From the NCBI RefSeq assembly GCF_900102075.1, contig NZ_FNAV01000004.1, forward strand, positions 248,001-312,000: 64,000 nt of DNA. The letters run 5' to 3'. The notes under the pieces are model-generated. The model saw only the letters and a list, made by a program, of their open reading frames with translations. It was not told the DNA's origin and searched no databases. The position numbers and the translations under genes are program-made. Numbering within the stretch: the first letter of the stretch is position 1; every line of letters starts with the position of its first letter. Shown piece after piece: positions 46,253 through 54,545 of this stretch. Origin of the DNA: Salipiger thiooxidans. GTDB taxonomy: Bacteria; Pseudomonadota; Alphaproteobacteria; Rhodobacterales; Rhodobacteraceae.

Positions 46253-47335
46253 ATGGCCAATGATCCTCTCGTCCGCCTCGAAGGCGTGACCAAGCGCTTC
46301 GGCGAAACCACCGCGCTCGACAACCTGACGCTCGACATCGCGCAGGGCGAGTTCGTGACCTTCCTCGGGCCGTCGGGCTGCGGCAAGTCCACGACGCTGC
46401 GCATCCTCGGCGGCTTCGAGCAGCCGACCGCGGGCCGGGTGCTGCTGCGCGGCGAGGACGTCACCAGGCGTCCGCCGGAGAAGCGCAACGTCAACATGGT
46501 GTTCCAGGACTACGCGCTGTTCCCGCATATGACGGTGAAGCAGAACATCGCCTTCGGGCTCGAGCTCAAGGGCATGGGCAAGGCCGAGATCGCGCGGCGG
46601 CAGGACGAGATCATGTCCTTCCTCGAGCTCACCGCCTATGGCGACCGCTACCCGGCGCAGCTCTCGGGCGGGCAGCGGCAACGGGTGGCGCTGGCGCGCG
46701 CGCTGGCACCCGATCCGGCGCTCTTGCTGCTCGACGAGCCGCTGGGCGCGCTCGACGCCAAGCTGCGCGGGCAGGTGCAGCAGGAGCTGAAGTCGATCCA
46801 GCGCCGCACCAACAAGACCTTCTTCTTCGTGACCCACGACCAGGAAGAGGCGCTCACGATGTCCGACCGCATCGTGGTGATGAACAAGGGCCGGGTCGAG
46901 CAGGACGGCACGCCGGAAGAGCTCTATTTCCACCCGGCCTCGCGTTTCGTGGCCGAGTTCATCGGCGAGACCAACCTGCTGACCGGCGAACTGCGCGGCA
47001 CCGAGGGCGACGCGGTGGTGATGGACTGGTTCGGCACGACGCTGCGCGGCCACGCGCCGGGCGGGGTACCGCGCGCCGGTGCGCCGATCACCGCCTCGGT
47101 GCGGCTCGAGCGGCTGGGCTTCCACGCCGAGCGCCCGGCCACCGCCAACGCGGTGCAGGGCAGGGTGACCGGCAAGACCTTCCTCGGCTCGCGCATGGCG
47201 CTCGATCTGACGGTCGAGGAGGCGCAGGGCGCCAGGCTGCGCGCCTACGTGGACGCAGACACCGGCCAGTCGGTCGGCGACGCGCCGGTGTGGATCGGCT
47301 GGGACCAGAGCAGCATGGCGGTGTTGCGGGACTGA
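46253..47335 (+). CDS. ABC transporter ATP-binding protein, PotA type
   Basis: A 360-residue ATPase: Walker A 'GPSGCGKST' (about residues 38-46), signature 'LSGGQRQRVALARAL', Walker B 'LLLLDEPLGALD', switch histidine in 'FVTHDQEEAL', and a C-terminal TOBE regulatory domain (about 285-355). It completes a four-part importer. A strong hairpin with T-rich tail follows 50 bases after its stop. Confidence 0.93.
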   Translation: MANDPLVRLEGVTKRFGETTALDNLTLDIAQGEFVTFLGPSGCGKSTTLRILGGFEQPTAGRVLLRGEDVTRRPPEKRNVNMVFQDYALFPHMTVKQNIAFGLELKGMGKAEIARRQDEIMSFLELTAYGDRYPAQLSGGQRQRVALARALAPDPALLLLDEPLGALDAKLRGQVQQELKSIQRRTNKTFFFVTHDQEEALTMSDRIVVMNKGRVEQDGTPEELYFHPASRFVAEFIGETNLLTGELRGTEGDAVVMDWFGTTLRGHAPGGVPRAGAPITASVRLERLGFHAERPATANAVQGRVTGKTFLGSRMALDLTVEEAQGARLRAYVDADTGQSVGDAPVWIGWDQSSMAVLRD

Positions 47336-47387
47336 CGGGCCCGGCGAGAGATCGCCCGGGAGAGCGCTCGGTCATGATATGTGCGAG

Positions 47388-47413
47388 GGGCGGGCCGCCG
47401 GGTCCGCCCTTTC
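47388..47413 (+). terminator. terminator of the ABC transporter operon
   Basis: A GC-rich hairpin (GGGCGGG at 47388-47394 with TCCGCCC at 47403-47409, extended inward by two pairs) is followed by a T-rich stretch (TTTCTGCTTTT from 47410). It ends the cluster that starts at 39571. Confidence 0.7.
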
Positions 47414-47862
47414 TGCTTTTGCAGGCTACCCTTGCGGAGAGATCCGTGCTTCGGGAGCGCTCTACGCTCTACGCTCTACGCTCTACGCTCTACGCTCTAC
47501 GCTCTGAGCGTATGGAAATGCGCTCTCCGTGGGCCAAGCCAGTGCGGTTGTCGGATCTATGTGCAGTTGGAGAGCAGGTCACCACCACAATGCAGTCTGC
47601 CCAAGGCCGCTGCGCTTTGGTGGCGGAGAAGTTCGTCTCTCCTTGCTCCGGGCTCAGTGTCTATGGGGAAAAACTGGGCGTGTTGGGCACAGCCCGGGCA
47701 GCGGTATCTGGGATCGGCGCTGGCGACGGATACGGTCGCGGGTCCCGACGCTGGTTTGGAGGTGGTTCCGGGGTCGGCGCCTGAATTCCTCATGCGCCGG
47801 CCCTGGGGCCAATTCCTTGAAGAGCCGTTACAGAAAAACGGCCCTTTCGTGGCAGGCTTTCG
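47414..47862. other. gene-poor region between the transporter operon and the helicase
   Basis: About 450 bases (527 from stop to stop) without a convincing gene. Open frames exist, but their translations are low-complexity or unlike proteins and none has a good ribosome site. It holds the heptamer repeat (47459-47505) and a GCCGTT/AACGGC dyad (47824-47829/47837-47842) shortly after the helicase stop on the minus strand. Confidence 0.6.
47459..47505. repeat. 7-bp tandem repeat GCTCTAC, 6.7 copies
   Basis: Six exact head-to-tail copies of GCTCTAC (47459-47500) and a partial seventh (GCTCT). The unit is not a multiple of three, so a copy change would shift any frame read through it. It lies 45 bases beyond the transporter terminator, outside recognised genes. 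Such tracts vary by slipped-strand replication. Confidence 0.95.
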
Positions 47863-49275
47863 TCAGCTTGCGCGGCGCTCGTCGAAGCTCAGCGCGATGA
47901 ACTCGGGCATGTGATCGCCCATGCCCACGACGCCTTTATCCGAGCGGTCGTTGCGGTCGCTACGGTCGTTGCGGCGCGGCGCCGACGGCTTCTCGGCACG
48001 CGCAGGCTTGCTCTCTTCCCGCTCGGGCTTCTTCGAGCGCGACCGCACGCGGGTGCTCTTCTTCTCGCCCTGATCCTCCGAGGCGGTGTCCTCGGGCTCG
48101 GGCGTGGGGACGGCGGCGGGGGCCGACATGTTCGGCAGTTCGACGCGCGGGATTTCCTTCTGGAGAAGCTTCTCGACATCCTCGAAGTTCTTCTCGTCGC
48201 GCGGCGAGACGATGGTGAAGGCCTTGCCCTCGCGCCCGGCACGGCCGGTGCGGCCGATGCGGTGCACGTAATCCTCGGCGTGGCCCGGGACGTCGAAGTT
48301 GAACACGTGGCTCACGCTCGGCACGTCGAGCCCGCGGGCCGCCACGTCGGACGCGATCAGCAGACGGATCGAGCCGTCGCGGAACCCGTCCAGCGTGCGC
48401 GTACGCTGCGACTGGTCGAGATCGCCGTGGATCGGCTCGGCGTTGTAGCCGTGCTTCTTGAGCGACTTGGCCACGATGTCCACGTCGACCTTGCGGTTGC
48501 AGAAGACGATGGCGTTGGTGCACTTTTCGCCTTCACGGTCGATGATCTGGCGCAGCACGTCACGCTTCTCGGTCGCCTCGCGGTCGCGGCGCGATCCCTT
48601 GAAGAACACCGCGCCCTGCTCGATGGTCTCGGACGCGGTGGCCTGACGGGCGACCTCGACGCGCTCGGGGTTCGACAGGAAGGTGTTGGTGATGCGCTCG
48701 ATCTCCGGGGCCATGGTGGCCGAGAAGAACAGCGTCTGGCGGGTGAAGGGCGTGAGCGAGAAGATCCGCTCGATGTCGGGGATGAAGCCCATGTCGAGCA
48801 TCCGGTCGGCCTCGTCCACCACCATGACCTTGACGTCGGTCAGGATCAGCTTGCCGCGCTCGAAATGGTCGAGCAGGCGGCCGGGGGTGGCGATCAGCAC
48901 GTCGACGCCCTTGTCGATGAGCTGTTCCTGTTCCTTGAAGCTCACGCCGCCGATCAGCAGCGCCTTGGTAAGCTTCACGTACTTGGCGTAGGTGTCGAAG
49001 TTCTCGGCGACCTGCGCGGCCAGCTCGCGGGTGGGGCAGAGCACGAGGCTGCGCGGCATCCGGGCGCGGGCGCGGCCACGGGCGAGCGCGGTGATCATCG
49101 GCAGCGTGAAGCTGGCGGTCTTGCCGGTGCCGGTCTGGGCGATGCCCAGAACGTCCTTGCCGGCCAGCGCATGGGGGATGGCACCCGCCTGGATCGGCGT
49201 GGGGGTCTCGTAGCCCGCTTCTTCGATGGCCTTGAGAACCTTGGGGTTCAGGTTGAGATCAGAAAATTTGGTCAT
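47863..49275 (-). CDS. DEAD-box ATP-dependent RNA helicase, RhlE type
   Basis: A 470-residue helicase. Q motif with 'YETPTPIQAGAIP', motif I 'AQTGTGKT', Ia 'PTRELA', II 'DEAD', III 'SAT', V 'ASDVAARGLDVPSV' and VI 'HRIGRTGRAGREG' are all present. The C-terminal tail (about 390-470) is charged, with Arg/Asp repeats (RNDRSDRNDRSD), and probably binds RNA. It unwinds structured RNA in ribosome assembly or decay. ATG 49275 gives the family start; it lies 2 bases from a hairpin and lacks a clear ribosome site. Confidence 0.93.
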   Translation of the reverse strand: MTKFSDLNLNPKVLKAIEEAGYETPTPIQAGAIPHALAGKDVLGIAQTGTGKTASFTLPMITALARGRARARMPRSLVLCPTRELAAQVAENFDTYAKYVKLTKALLIGGVSFKEQEQLIDKGVDVLIATPGRLLDHFERGKLILTDVKVMVVDEADRMLDMGFIPDIERIFSLTPFTRQTLFFSATMAPEIERITNTFLSNPERVEVARQATASETIEQGAVFFKGSRRDREATEKRDVLRQIIDREGEKCTNAIVFCNRKVDVDIVAKSLKKHGYNAEPIHGDLDQSQRTRTLDGFRDGSIRLLIASDVAARGLDVPSVSHVFNFDVPGHAEDYVHRIGRTGRAGREGKAFTIVSPRDEKNFEDVEKLLQKEIPRVELPNMSAPAAVPTPEPEDTASEDQGEKKSTRVRSRSKKPEREESKPARAEKPSAPRRNDRSDRNDRSDKGVVGMGDHMPEFIALSFDERRAS

Positions 49276-49277
49276 GT

Positions 49278-49300
49278 GTGTCCGATTTGGGTGCGGACAC
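49278..49300 (-). promoter_or_regulatory. hairpin directly upstream of the helicase start codon
   Basis: A perfect 7-bp inverted repeat (GTGTCCG/CGGACAC, 9-base loop) ends 2 bases before the helicase ATG. No Shine-Dalgarno sequence is visible there, so the hairpin occupies the ribosome landing site. This could make translation temperature- or helicase-dependent, or it may be a protein operator. Confidence 0.5.
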
Positions 49301-49583
49301 TCATCTTGGCCCGCGCATCTGAGGATGGGATCGCGCCCTCTGGGCCCAAGCGTGACTTGGCATGTGCGATCCCGATGGCGCGGCTTGTACCGGAAACAAG
49401 GGGGAAAGGTCAATCAGAACGGTCGTTTGATGGGTAATTCGTGGGTTCCGGGGGACAGTCGCCGCATGGTTGTGTGCGGTTTCGGAGCATTCTTCCGCGA
49501 TTGCCGCGGACAGGGTAATGCCTGACCGGCGCCCGCGGCGGTTGCGACGGCGGGAATTGCGCTCATGGAATCAGGGGATTGCA
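49301..49583. other. non-coding gap between the helicase and the glycosyltransferase pair
   Basis: About 280 bases without a supported gene. It should contain the helicase promoter (minus strand), but no box pair stood out. A 6-bp dyad TCCGCG/CGCGGA with a 5-base loop (49494-49510) may end the glycosyltransferase transcript; no T-run follows. Confidence 0.5.
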
Positions 49584-50546
49584 TCAAATGCCGGGAAAAT
49601 GCCGTGCGCGCAGCACGGCGAAATCCATGCGCCGCTCGCGCAGCAGCCCGTTCCGGGCCAGCGCCCCGATCAGGCGCGGCGTCGCGGTGCAGACCTCGTC
49701 GTGGAACCGTTTCAGCGCCGCCTCGCCGCCGCTGTCCTCGATGGTGGCGAAGAGATCGTGGAGGCTGAGCGCCCCCGGCTGGCGCACCTGCGGCTTCAGC
49801 TCGGCCCGGTAAGAGCCCTGCGCCAGCCGGAAGCGGTAGAGTCGCAGGAAGTGCTCCCAGTCGGCAGCATGGAAGTGCCCGAACTCGGTGTCGGGCAGGG
49901 GCTGCTGGCCGGGGTTCTCGGTGCCGTCGAGCGTGATGTTGTGGATGCGGATCTGCAGCCCCTTCGTGCCGGCGCGGAAGAAAAGCTTGCCCGCGACGTG
50001 GCTGAGGAACCCGCCCGACAGGTGCCGGCCCCAGGTCGGGAAACAGTCCTCGGCGGCGGTCCTTCGCGCGGACGGGTCGAGGTGGAAGGCCTTGAAGCGC
50101 GTCACCGGGCCCGGACCGGCGAGCGCCTCGACCGGGCGGACCCGGGCGCAGAGGCAGCTTTCCGGCAGCGCGGCCAGCTGCTCGGCCAGCGACCGGGCGG
50201 GCAAAAGGAACTCGTCGGTGTCGATATGGGCGAGCCAGTCGACCTCCGGGCGGCGGTTGTTGGCATGGCGGGCGTTGGCGGCCTGCCGCACCTGGTGCTT
50301 GTCGGGGCGCCGCCCGCGTTTCTCCCACCAGGCCGCATCGGTGCGGAAGACGCGTAGCTTGGGGTGCGCTTCGAGTACCGCCTGCGCCTCGGGCATGTGC
50401 TCGTCGAGGTAGAGATAGACACGGTGCGCGCCGAGCTCGAGATGCCAGGCGGCGAAGTCGAGGATTTCGGGCAGGGGCGCGTTGGTGGTGGTGACGGTGC
50501 CCCAGCGCGGCAGGGGCCGGGTGTCGGCGGGCATGGTGCCGGTCAC
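49584..50546 (-). CDS. glycosyltransferase family 2-like protein (short paralogue)
   Basis: A 320-residue protein. 'WGTVTTTNAPLPEILDFAAWHLELGAHRVYLYLDE' opens the fold, and 'VDWLAHIDTDEFLL' carries the DxD-type metal/nucleotide-sugar motif, matching the Glyco_tranf_2_4-like group of proteins that often act on surface polysaccharides. A later 'GGFLSHVAGKLFFRAG' and 'HFHAADWEHFLRLYRFRLAQGSY' are shared with its neighbour. GTG 50546 overlaps the upstream stop (GTGA); ATG 50534 is the alternative start. Confidence 0.78.
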   Translation of the reverse strand: MTGTMPADTRPLPRWGTVTTTNAPLPEILDFAAWHLELGAHRVYLYLDEHMPEAQAVLEAHPKLRVFRTDAAWWEKRGRRPDKHQVRQAANARHANNRRPEVDWLAHIDTDEFLLPARSLAEQLAALPESCLCARVRPVEALAGPGPVTRFKAFHLDPSARRTAAEDCFPTWGRHLSGGFLSHVAGKLFFRAGTKGLQIRIHNITLDGTENPGQQPLPDTEFGHFHAADWEHFLRLYRFRLAQGSYRAELKPQVRQPGALSLHDLFATIEDSGGEAALKRFHDEVCTATPRLIGALARNGLLRERRMDFAVLRARHFPGI

Positions 50547-52486
50547 GGCAGGGTCCCGAAAAGACGCCGGACTTCGGCGTCGGGGTCGAAGTCCGCCGTG
50601 AGCAGCATGTCGTGGGCGGCGAGCCGTGCGCGCAGCCCGGGGGTGTCGGCGCAGACCTCGTCGAAGAGCAGGCGCAGCCCGGCCTCGCCCTCTTCCTCGA
50701 GCAGGAAGGCGATGAGGTTGGCCTGTCCCATCTCGACCCGCTCCGAGCGCGGCCGGTAGGAGCCCTTCTCCTGCCGGAAGGCGAGGTGGTCGCGGAAATG
50801 CTGCCACGACGGCGCGTGCAGGTGGGCAAGGCGCAGCGTGTCGAGCCGGGCGCGGTTTGTGGCCTCGAGCCCGTTGTATTTCAGCGTGTGGATGCCGAGG
50901 CGGGTGTCGGGGATGCCGGTGCGGGCGAAGATCTTGCCCGAGGTGTGGCTGAGGAAGCCGCCATAGAGATGGGTGCCGAAGGTCGGGTAGATGTCCTGCA
51001 GCACCGCCTTGGGCTGGCGGGCGTGGTGATGCGTCAGCTTGAAATGCGAGGGCCAGCCGGTCTCGGGGGCGAGCGCCTCGGCGGGGGCGATGCGGGCGAC
51101 GGCGTGGCGGGGAGCGACCTCGGCAAGGATGGCGGCGACGGGGCGCTGGGGGAGCAGGAATTCGTCCACGTCGACATGGGCGAGCCAGTCGAGCGTTTCC
51201 GTGGTCTCGCGCAGGCAGCGGGTGGCGTTCATCGCCTGCCGCAGCTGGTGGGCCTCGGGGCGGGGCTTGCCGGTGGCCTGCCAGTAGGCGGCGTCGCAGG
51301 CGGTGACGTGGAGCTTCGGATGGCGCCGGAGGAAGGTTTGCGTGCCGGGTTCGGGCGCGTCGAGATAGATGTGCAGCGCCTCGGCCCCCAGCGCGAGATG
51401 GTGCGCAGCGAAACGCGCGATCTCGGGCAGCGGCGCGCGGATGGTGGCGACGAGCCCCCAGCGCAGCCGGTCGGCGGGGATCTGGCGGCGGTCGACGGGC
51501 ACGGGGGCGGGGTTGTCGGGCCTGGCCTTGGTCCTGTCGCGGGGCTCTGGCGGAGCGCCCGCGCCGTCGTTCATGCGGGCGGTCCCGGTCCCGGTCTCGG
51601 CTGCGGGCCGGGCGGTCTCGGCGCCGCCGCTTCCCTGCATGTTCTCGGCATCGCGTGTCCGCGGCCCGCTCTCGGCGTCATGTGCCATCTGCGCGGCGTT
51701 TCCCTCATCGCCTGTTCGCCCGCCCTCAGCCTTTCTGGCCTTTCGGGCGCGCATGGTCATGAGGCGGCGGAAGAGCGTGCGGTCGTCGTGGATCAGCAGG
51801 TCGAGCAGGTGATGGGCGAGGGGGCGGATCAGCGGGTCGGCCTCGGCCTCGGTCCAGAGCCTGCCGATCATGTTCACGTCGAGCCCTCCGGAGGCGATGG
51901 AATAGGCATCCATCTCCATCGGCAGGGGCGTGTTCGACCGCCGGTCGGCCGGGAAGGGGCGGTCGGGGGGCAGGCCCGAGAACAGCCGCTCGCTCTCGTA
52001 GAGCTTCATGGTTCCGAAGAGCACCGTCAGCGCCAGCCCGACGGAGCGCTGCGTGGGCGTTTCGCCATGGTCGCCGAAGGTGGTGACGGAGGAGACCAGC
52101 CAGCGCGGGTCGAGACGCGTCAGCAGGTGACAGCCCTGTTCGCGCCAGAGCCGCAGGAAGAGCGCGGGGAGGTGGTCGGGGAAGGTGCGCTTGCGCAGAT
52201 GCGCGATGAGCAGCGCGTTGAGGAAGACGAGCTCGCTCTGCCCGGTCATCTCGCGGCGCAGGGCGTGGCGTTTGCGGTGATGGCTGGACCGGAAGGGCGG
52301 CGCCTCGGCGGGGTCGTCGTCGGGATCGGCGACGATCTGCGCAGCGAGCGGCGCGAGGTCGAGATCCGCGGGGGGCGGCGCCTCGCCCGGGGCGTAGTCG
52401 ATGGGCGCGCGCCGGCCTTCCATCTGGGTGAGCAGGGCGGCGATGCCGCCGGGCCATGTGGGACGCCTGTCGTTGCTGGTGCTCAC
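50543..52486 (-). CDS. glycosyltransferase family 2-like protein with N-terminal helical domain
   Basis: A 647-residue protein. Residues about 50-245 are an unrecognised, mainly helical domain ('TGQSELVFLNALLIAHLRKRTFPDHLP', 'TFGDHGETPTQRSVGLALTVLFG'). A low-complexity charged linker (about 245-320) leads to a glycosyltransferase-like domain (about 330-640) with 'WGLVATIRAPLPEIARFAAHHLALGAEALHIYLD' and 'LDWLAHVDVDEFLL', paralogous to the next gene downstream. The start is a GTG at 52486; the frame is open far upstream, but over the tgt region it is a shadow. Acceptor and sugar are unknown. Confidence 0.75.
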   Translation of the reverse strand: MSTSNDRRPTWPGGIAALLTQMEGRRAPIDYAPGEAPPPADLDLAPLAAQIVADPDDDPAEAPPFRSSHHRKRHALRREMTGQSELVFLNALLIAHLRKRTFPDHLPALFLRLWREQGCHLLTRLDPRWLVSSVTTFGDHGETPTQRSVGLALTVLFGTMKLYESERLFSGLPPDRPFPADRRSNTPLPMEMDAYSIASGGLDVNMIGRLWTEAEADPLIRPLAHHLLDLLIHDDRTLFRRLMTMRARKARKAEGGRTGDEGNAAQMAHDAESGPRTRDAENMQGSGGAETARPAAETGTGTARMNDGAGAPPEPRDRTKARPDNPAPVPVDRRQIPADRLRWGLVATIRAPLPEIARFAAHHLALGAEALHIYLDAPEPGTQTFLRRHPKLHVTACDAAYWQATGKPRPEAHQLRQAMNATRCLRETTETLDWLAHVDVDEFLLPQRPVAAILAEVAPRHAVARIAPAEALAPETGWPSHFKLTHHHARQPKAVLQDIYPTFGTHLYGGFLSHTSGKIFARTGIPDTRLGIHTLKYNGLEATNRARLDTLRLAHLHAPSWQHFRDHLAFRQEKGSYRPRSERVEMGQANLIAFLLEEEGEAGLRLLFDEVCADTPGLRARLAAHDMLLTADFDPDAEVRRLFGTLP

Positions 52487-52600
52487 GTGCTGCTCATCGG
52501 GCCTTGCTCCTCCTGGCGGTGAGAGTGGCCCGGCGTGGCGCACACTGCAATCCGGGCCGTCGGGCCGGGGCCGGGTTTTCGTGCCGGTGGTGCAGCGGCG

Positions 52601-52706
52601 CCGCGGCCGTGGAGACCTGCGCAAGGGGCCGGGCCGTTCGCTCGCGGGGCGCGCCGGTGGCGCGCGCAGGGGGCGTCGCCCGCGAAGGCGCGGGCTCCAC
52701 GGCCGT
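52601..52706. repeat. nested inverted repeat, about 106 bases
   Basis: Outer arms 52601-52614 and 52693-52706 pair over 14 bp (one G-T). After a single bulge, 52616-52622 and 52686-52692 pair over 7 bp (one G-T). Inside, TCGCGGG (52642-52648) pairs with CCCGCGA (52677-52683), and GCGCGCC (52649-52655) with GGCGCGC (52659-52665) around a 3-base loop. The RNA from either strand would fold into one long structured hairpin. Confidence 0.6.
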
Positions 52707-52791
52707 GGCTCGGGTGACGCGTTGGGTCGGACGGGGGAGCGGGTGAAGAGGGGCAGAGCCGCTCGTGGTCGCCCGGCATCGTGGGGCAGCG

Positions 52792-53048
52792 CTAGTGCGC
52801 GTCGGGCAGGCCGCAGGCGTTGCCGTTGCGGATGATGTGCCGCGTCGGCGTGTAGCCCGGGGCCTGAGCGCGCGCAGGAGCAGCCGTCCGAGGGGCACGT
52901 AGACCCGCCCGCCGTGGTCCGCGCACCGAGCGGGGGTCTCCGCGGCGGCACGCAGCGGGTCATGGAACGTGCCGAAGGTCGCATTGTCGGCTTGGGCGGG
53001 GGTGGCAGGGATGCTTGCGGCGAGGTCCAGCGCGAGGATGCGGACCAT
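52792..53048 (-). pseudogene. small secreted-protein gene with an apparent frameshift
   Basis: ATG 53048 opens a signal-peptide-like N-terminus ([20 protein letters not shown]) followed by '[34 protein letters not shown]'. In that frame the sequence then turns into arginine-rich shadow translation without a nearby stop. Shifting the frame by one base gives '[23 protein letters not shown]' and a TAG at 52792-52794. The two halves together resemble a small periplasmic protein of about 85 residues with paired cysteines. A frameshift mutation or a sequencing error near 52860-52890 would explain it. Confidence 0.4.
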
Positions 53049-53252
53049 TGGGGGCGGTCTCCGTTGGGGGCGATGGGCGGAAGGGGCGGCGAGAGAGGTG
53101 AACCGGGCCTGAGAATATCGACCGCGCTGGATTTTCCGGCAGTCCCGCCATGCCCGCCCTGTGACGCCCGTCCGCCCGCGCTGGCTGCCCTGCGTCGCCT
53201 CGCCCCGCTGCTCGGGCTTGGCAAGCGCCGCGGTTTGCGGCAGAGCAGGAGC

Positions 53253-54380
53253 ATGACCCGCACCTCGTTCACCCTCACCGCCACCGACGGCGCTGCCCGC
53301 ACCGGCGTGATCTCGACCCCCCGTGGCGAGATCCGGACCCCTGCCTTCATGCCCGTCGGCACCGCCGCCACCGTCAAGGCGATGATGCCCGAGAACGTGC
53401 GCGCGACCGGCGCCGACATCCTGCTCGGCAACACCTACCACCTGATGCTGCGCCCGACCGCCGAGCGCATCGCGCGGCTGGGCGGGCTGCACAAGTTCAT
53501 GAACTGGGAGCGGCCGATCCTCACCGACTCGGGCGGGTTCCAGGTGATGAGCCTTGCCGCCCTGCGCAAGCTCACCGAGGAGGGCGTCAGCTTCCGCAGC
53601 CACATCGACGGCTCCAGGCACATGCTGACCCCGGAGCGCTCGATGGAGATCCAGAGGCTGCTGGGCTCGGACATCGTCATGGCCTTCGACGAATGCCCGG
53701 CGCTGCCCGCTGACCGCACGCGAATCGAGGAGAGCATGCGGCTCTCGATGCGTTGGGCGCAGCGTTCGCGCGATGCCTTCGGCGACCGCCCCGGCCACAT
53801 GCTCTTCGGCATCCAGCAGGGCGGGCTGGAGCCCGACCTGCGCGAGGAGAGCGCCGCGGCGCTGAAGGCCATCGGCTTCGACGGCTACGCCGTGGGCGGG
53901 CTCGCGGTGGGCGAGGGGCAGGAGGCGATGTTCGGCTGCCTCGATCATGCGCCGGGCTTTCTGCCCGAGGACAAGCCGCGCTACCTGATGGGCGTGGGCA
54001 AGCCCGACGACATCGTGGGCGCGGTGAAGCGCGGCATCGACATGATGGACTGCGTGCTGCCGACCCGCTCGGGGCGCACCGGGCAGGCCTGGACCCGGCA
54101 CGGCGTGGTGAACATCAAGAACGCCCGCCATTCCGACGACCCGCGGCCGCTGGACGAGCAGTGCAGCTGCCCCGCCTGCACCGGCTATTCCCGCGCCTAC
54201 CTGCACCACGTCTACCGCGCCGGCGAGATGATCTCGGGGATGCTGCTGTCCTGGCACAACCTGCAGTATTTCCAGGAGATCATGCAGGGCATGCGCGACG
54301 CCATCGCCGAGGGACGCTTCGCCGCGTGGGAGGCCGAGTTCGACGCCGGCCGGGCCGAGGGCGACATCGGGCCGCTCTGA
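53253..54380 (+). CDS. tgt: queuine tRNA-ribosyltransferase
   Basis: Exchanges guanine-34 for preQ1 in tRNAs with GUN anticodons. The 375-residue TIM-barrel enzyme has '[12 protein letters not shown]' (general-base aspartate), 'FDECPA', '[12 protein letters not shown]', '[16 protein letters not shown]' (tRNA hook and nucleophile region) and the zinc site '[16 protein letters not shown]...SWHN'. AGGAGC precedes ATG 53253; the frame is open for 113 codons upstream but that part is not conserved. Confidence 0.95.
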   Translation: MTRTSFTLTATDGAARTGVISTPRGEIRTPAFMPVGTAATVKAMMPENVRATGADILLGNTYHLMLRPTAERIARLGGLHKFMNWERPILTDSGGFQVMSLAALRKLTEEGVSFRSHIDGSRHMLTPERSMEIQRLLGSDIVMAFDECPALPADRTRIEESMRLSMRWAQRSRDAFGDRPGHMLFGIQQGGLEPDLREESAAALKAIGFDGYAVGGLAVGEGQEAMFGCLDHAPGFLPEDKPRYLMGVGKPDDIVGAVKRGIDMMDCVLPTRSGRTGQAWTRHGVVNIKNARHSDDPRPLDEQCSCPACTGYSRAYLHHVYRAGEMISGMLLSWHNLQYFQEIMQGMRDAIAEGRFAAWEAEFDAGRAEGDIGPL

Positions 54381-54444
54381 TCATTTCGCAGGCAGTCTTT
54401 GCCCGGTGCTTGAGCGCAGGGCAGCTTGTGCGCGCACGCAGGGG

Positions 54445-54473
54445 CCTCTGCCGTTGCCGCCACGCGGCAGAGG
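54445..54473 (+). other. hairpin after tgt
   Basis: A perfect 9-bp stem (CCTCTGCCG, CGGCAGAGG) with an 11-base loop, 64 bases past the tgt stop, followed by ATTATCTCG and no T-run. It may be a weak or U-less terminator. A second dyad GCGGTCC/GGACCGC (54497-54503/54520-54526) lies just before the next gene and could be an operator. Confidence 0.45.
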
Positions 54474-54545
54474 ATTATCTCGGATCGACAAGTCTTGCGG
54501 TCCTTCCCCTCTCCCCACCGGACCGCACCACGGAAGGAGACTCTC

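Larger units (their letters stand above)
52487..53252. other. 766-base region upstream of tgt without an intact gene
   Basis: Very GC-rich. Several frames are open on both strands because stop codons are rare at this composition. It contains the nested inverted repeat (52601-52706) and a small broken secreted-protein gene (52792-53048, minus). The tgt and glycosyltransferase promoters should lie here; none could be read. Confidence 0.6.

Noticed and set aside
47459-47505. Possible CRISPR array
   Set aside because: Units of 7 bp with no spacers; a simple tandem repeat.
47381-47914. Frame reading the heptamer repeat as 'STLYALR' repeats
   Set aside because: The repeat sets the peptide pattern in every frame; there is no ribosome site and the rest is unlike a protein.
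52494-54257. 587-codon minus-strand frame opposite tgt
   Set aside because: Mostly antisense of tgt. Only the small segment 52792-53048 within it looks protein-like and is reported as a broken gene.
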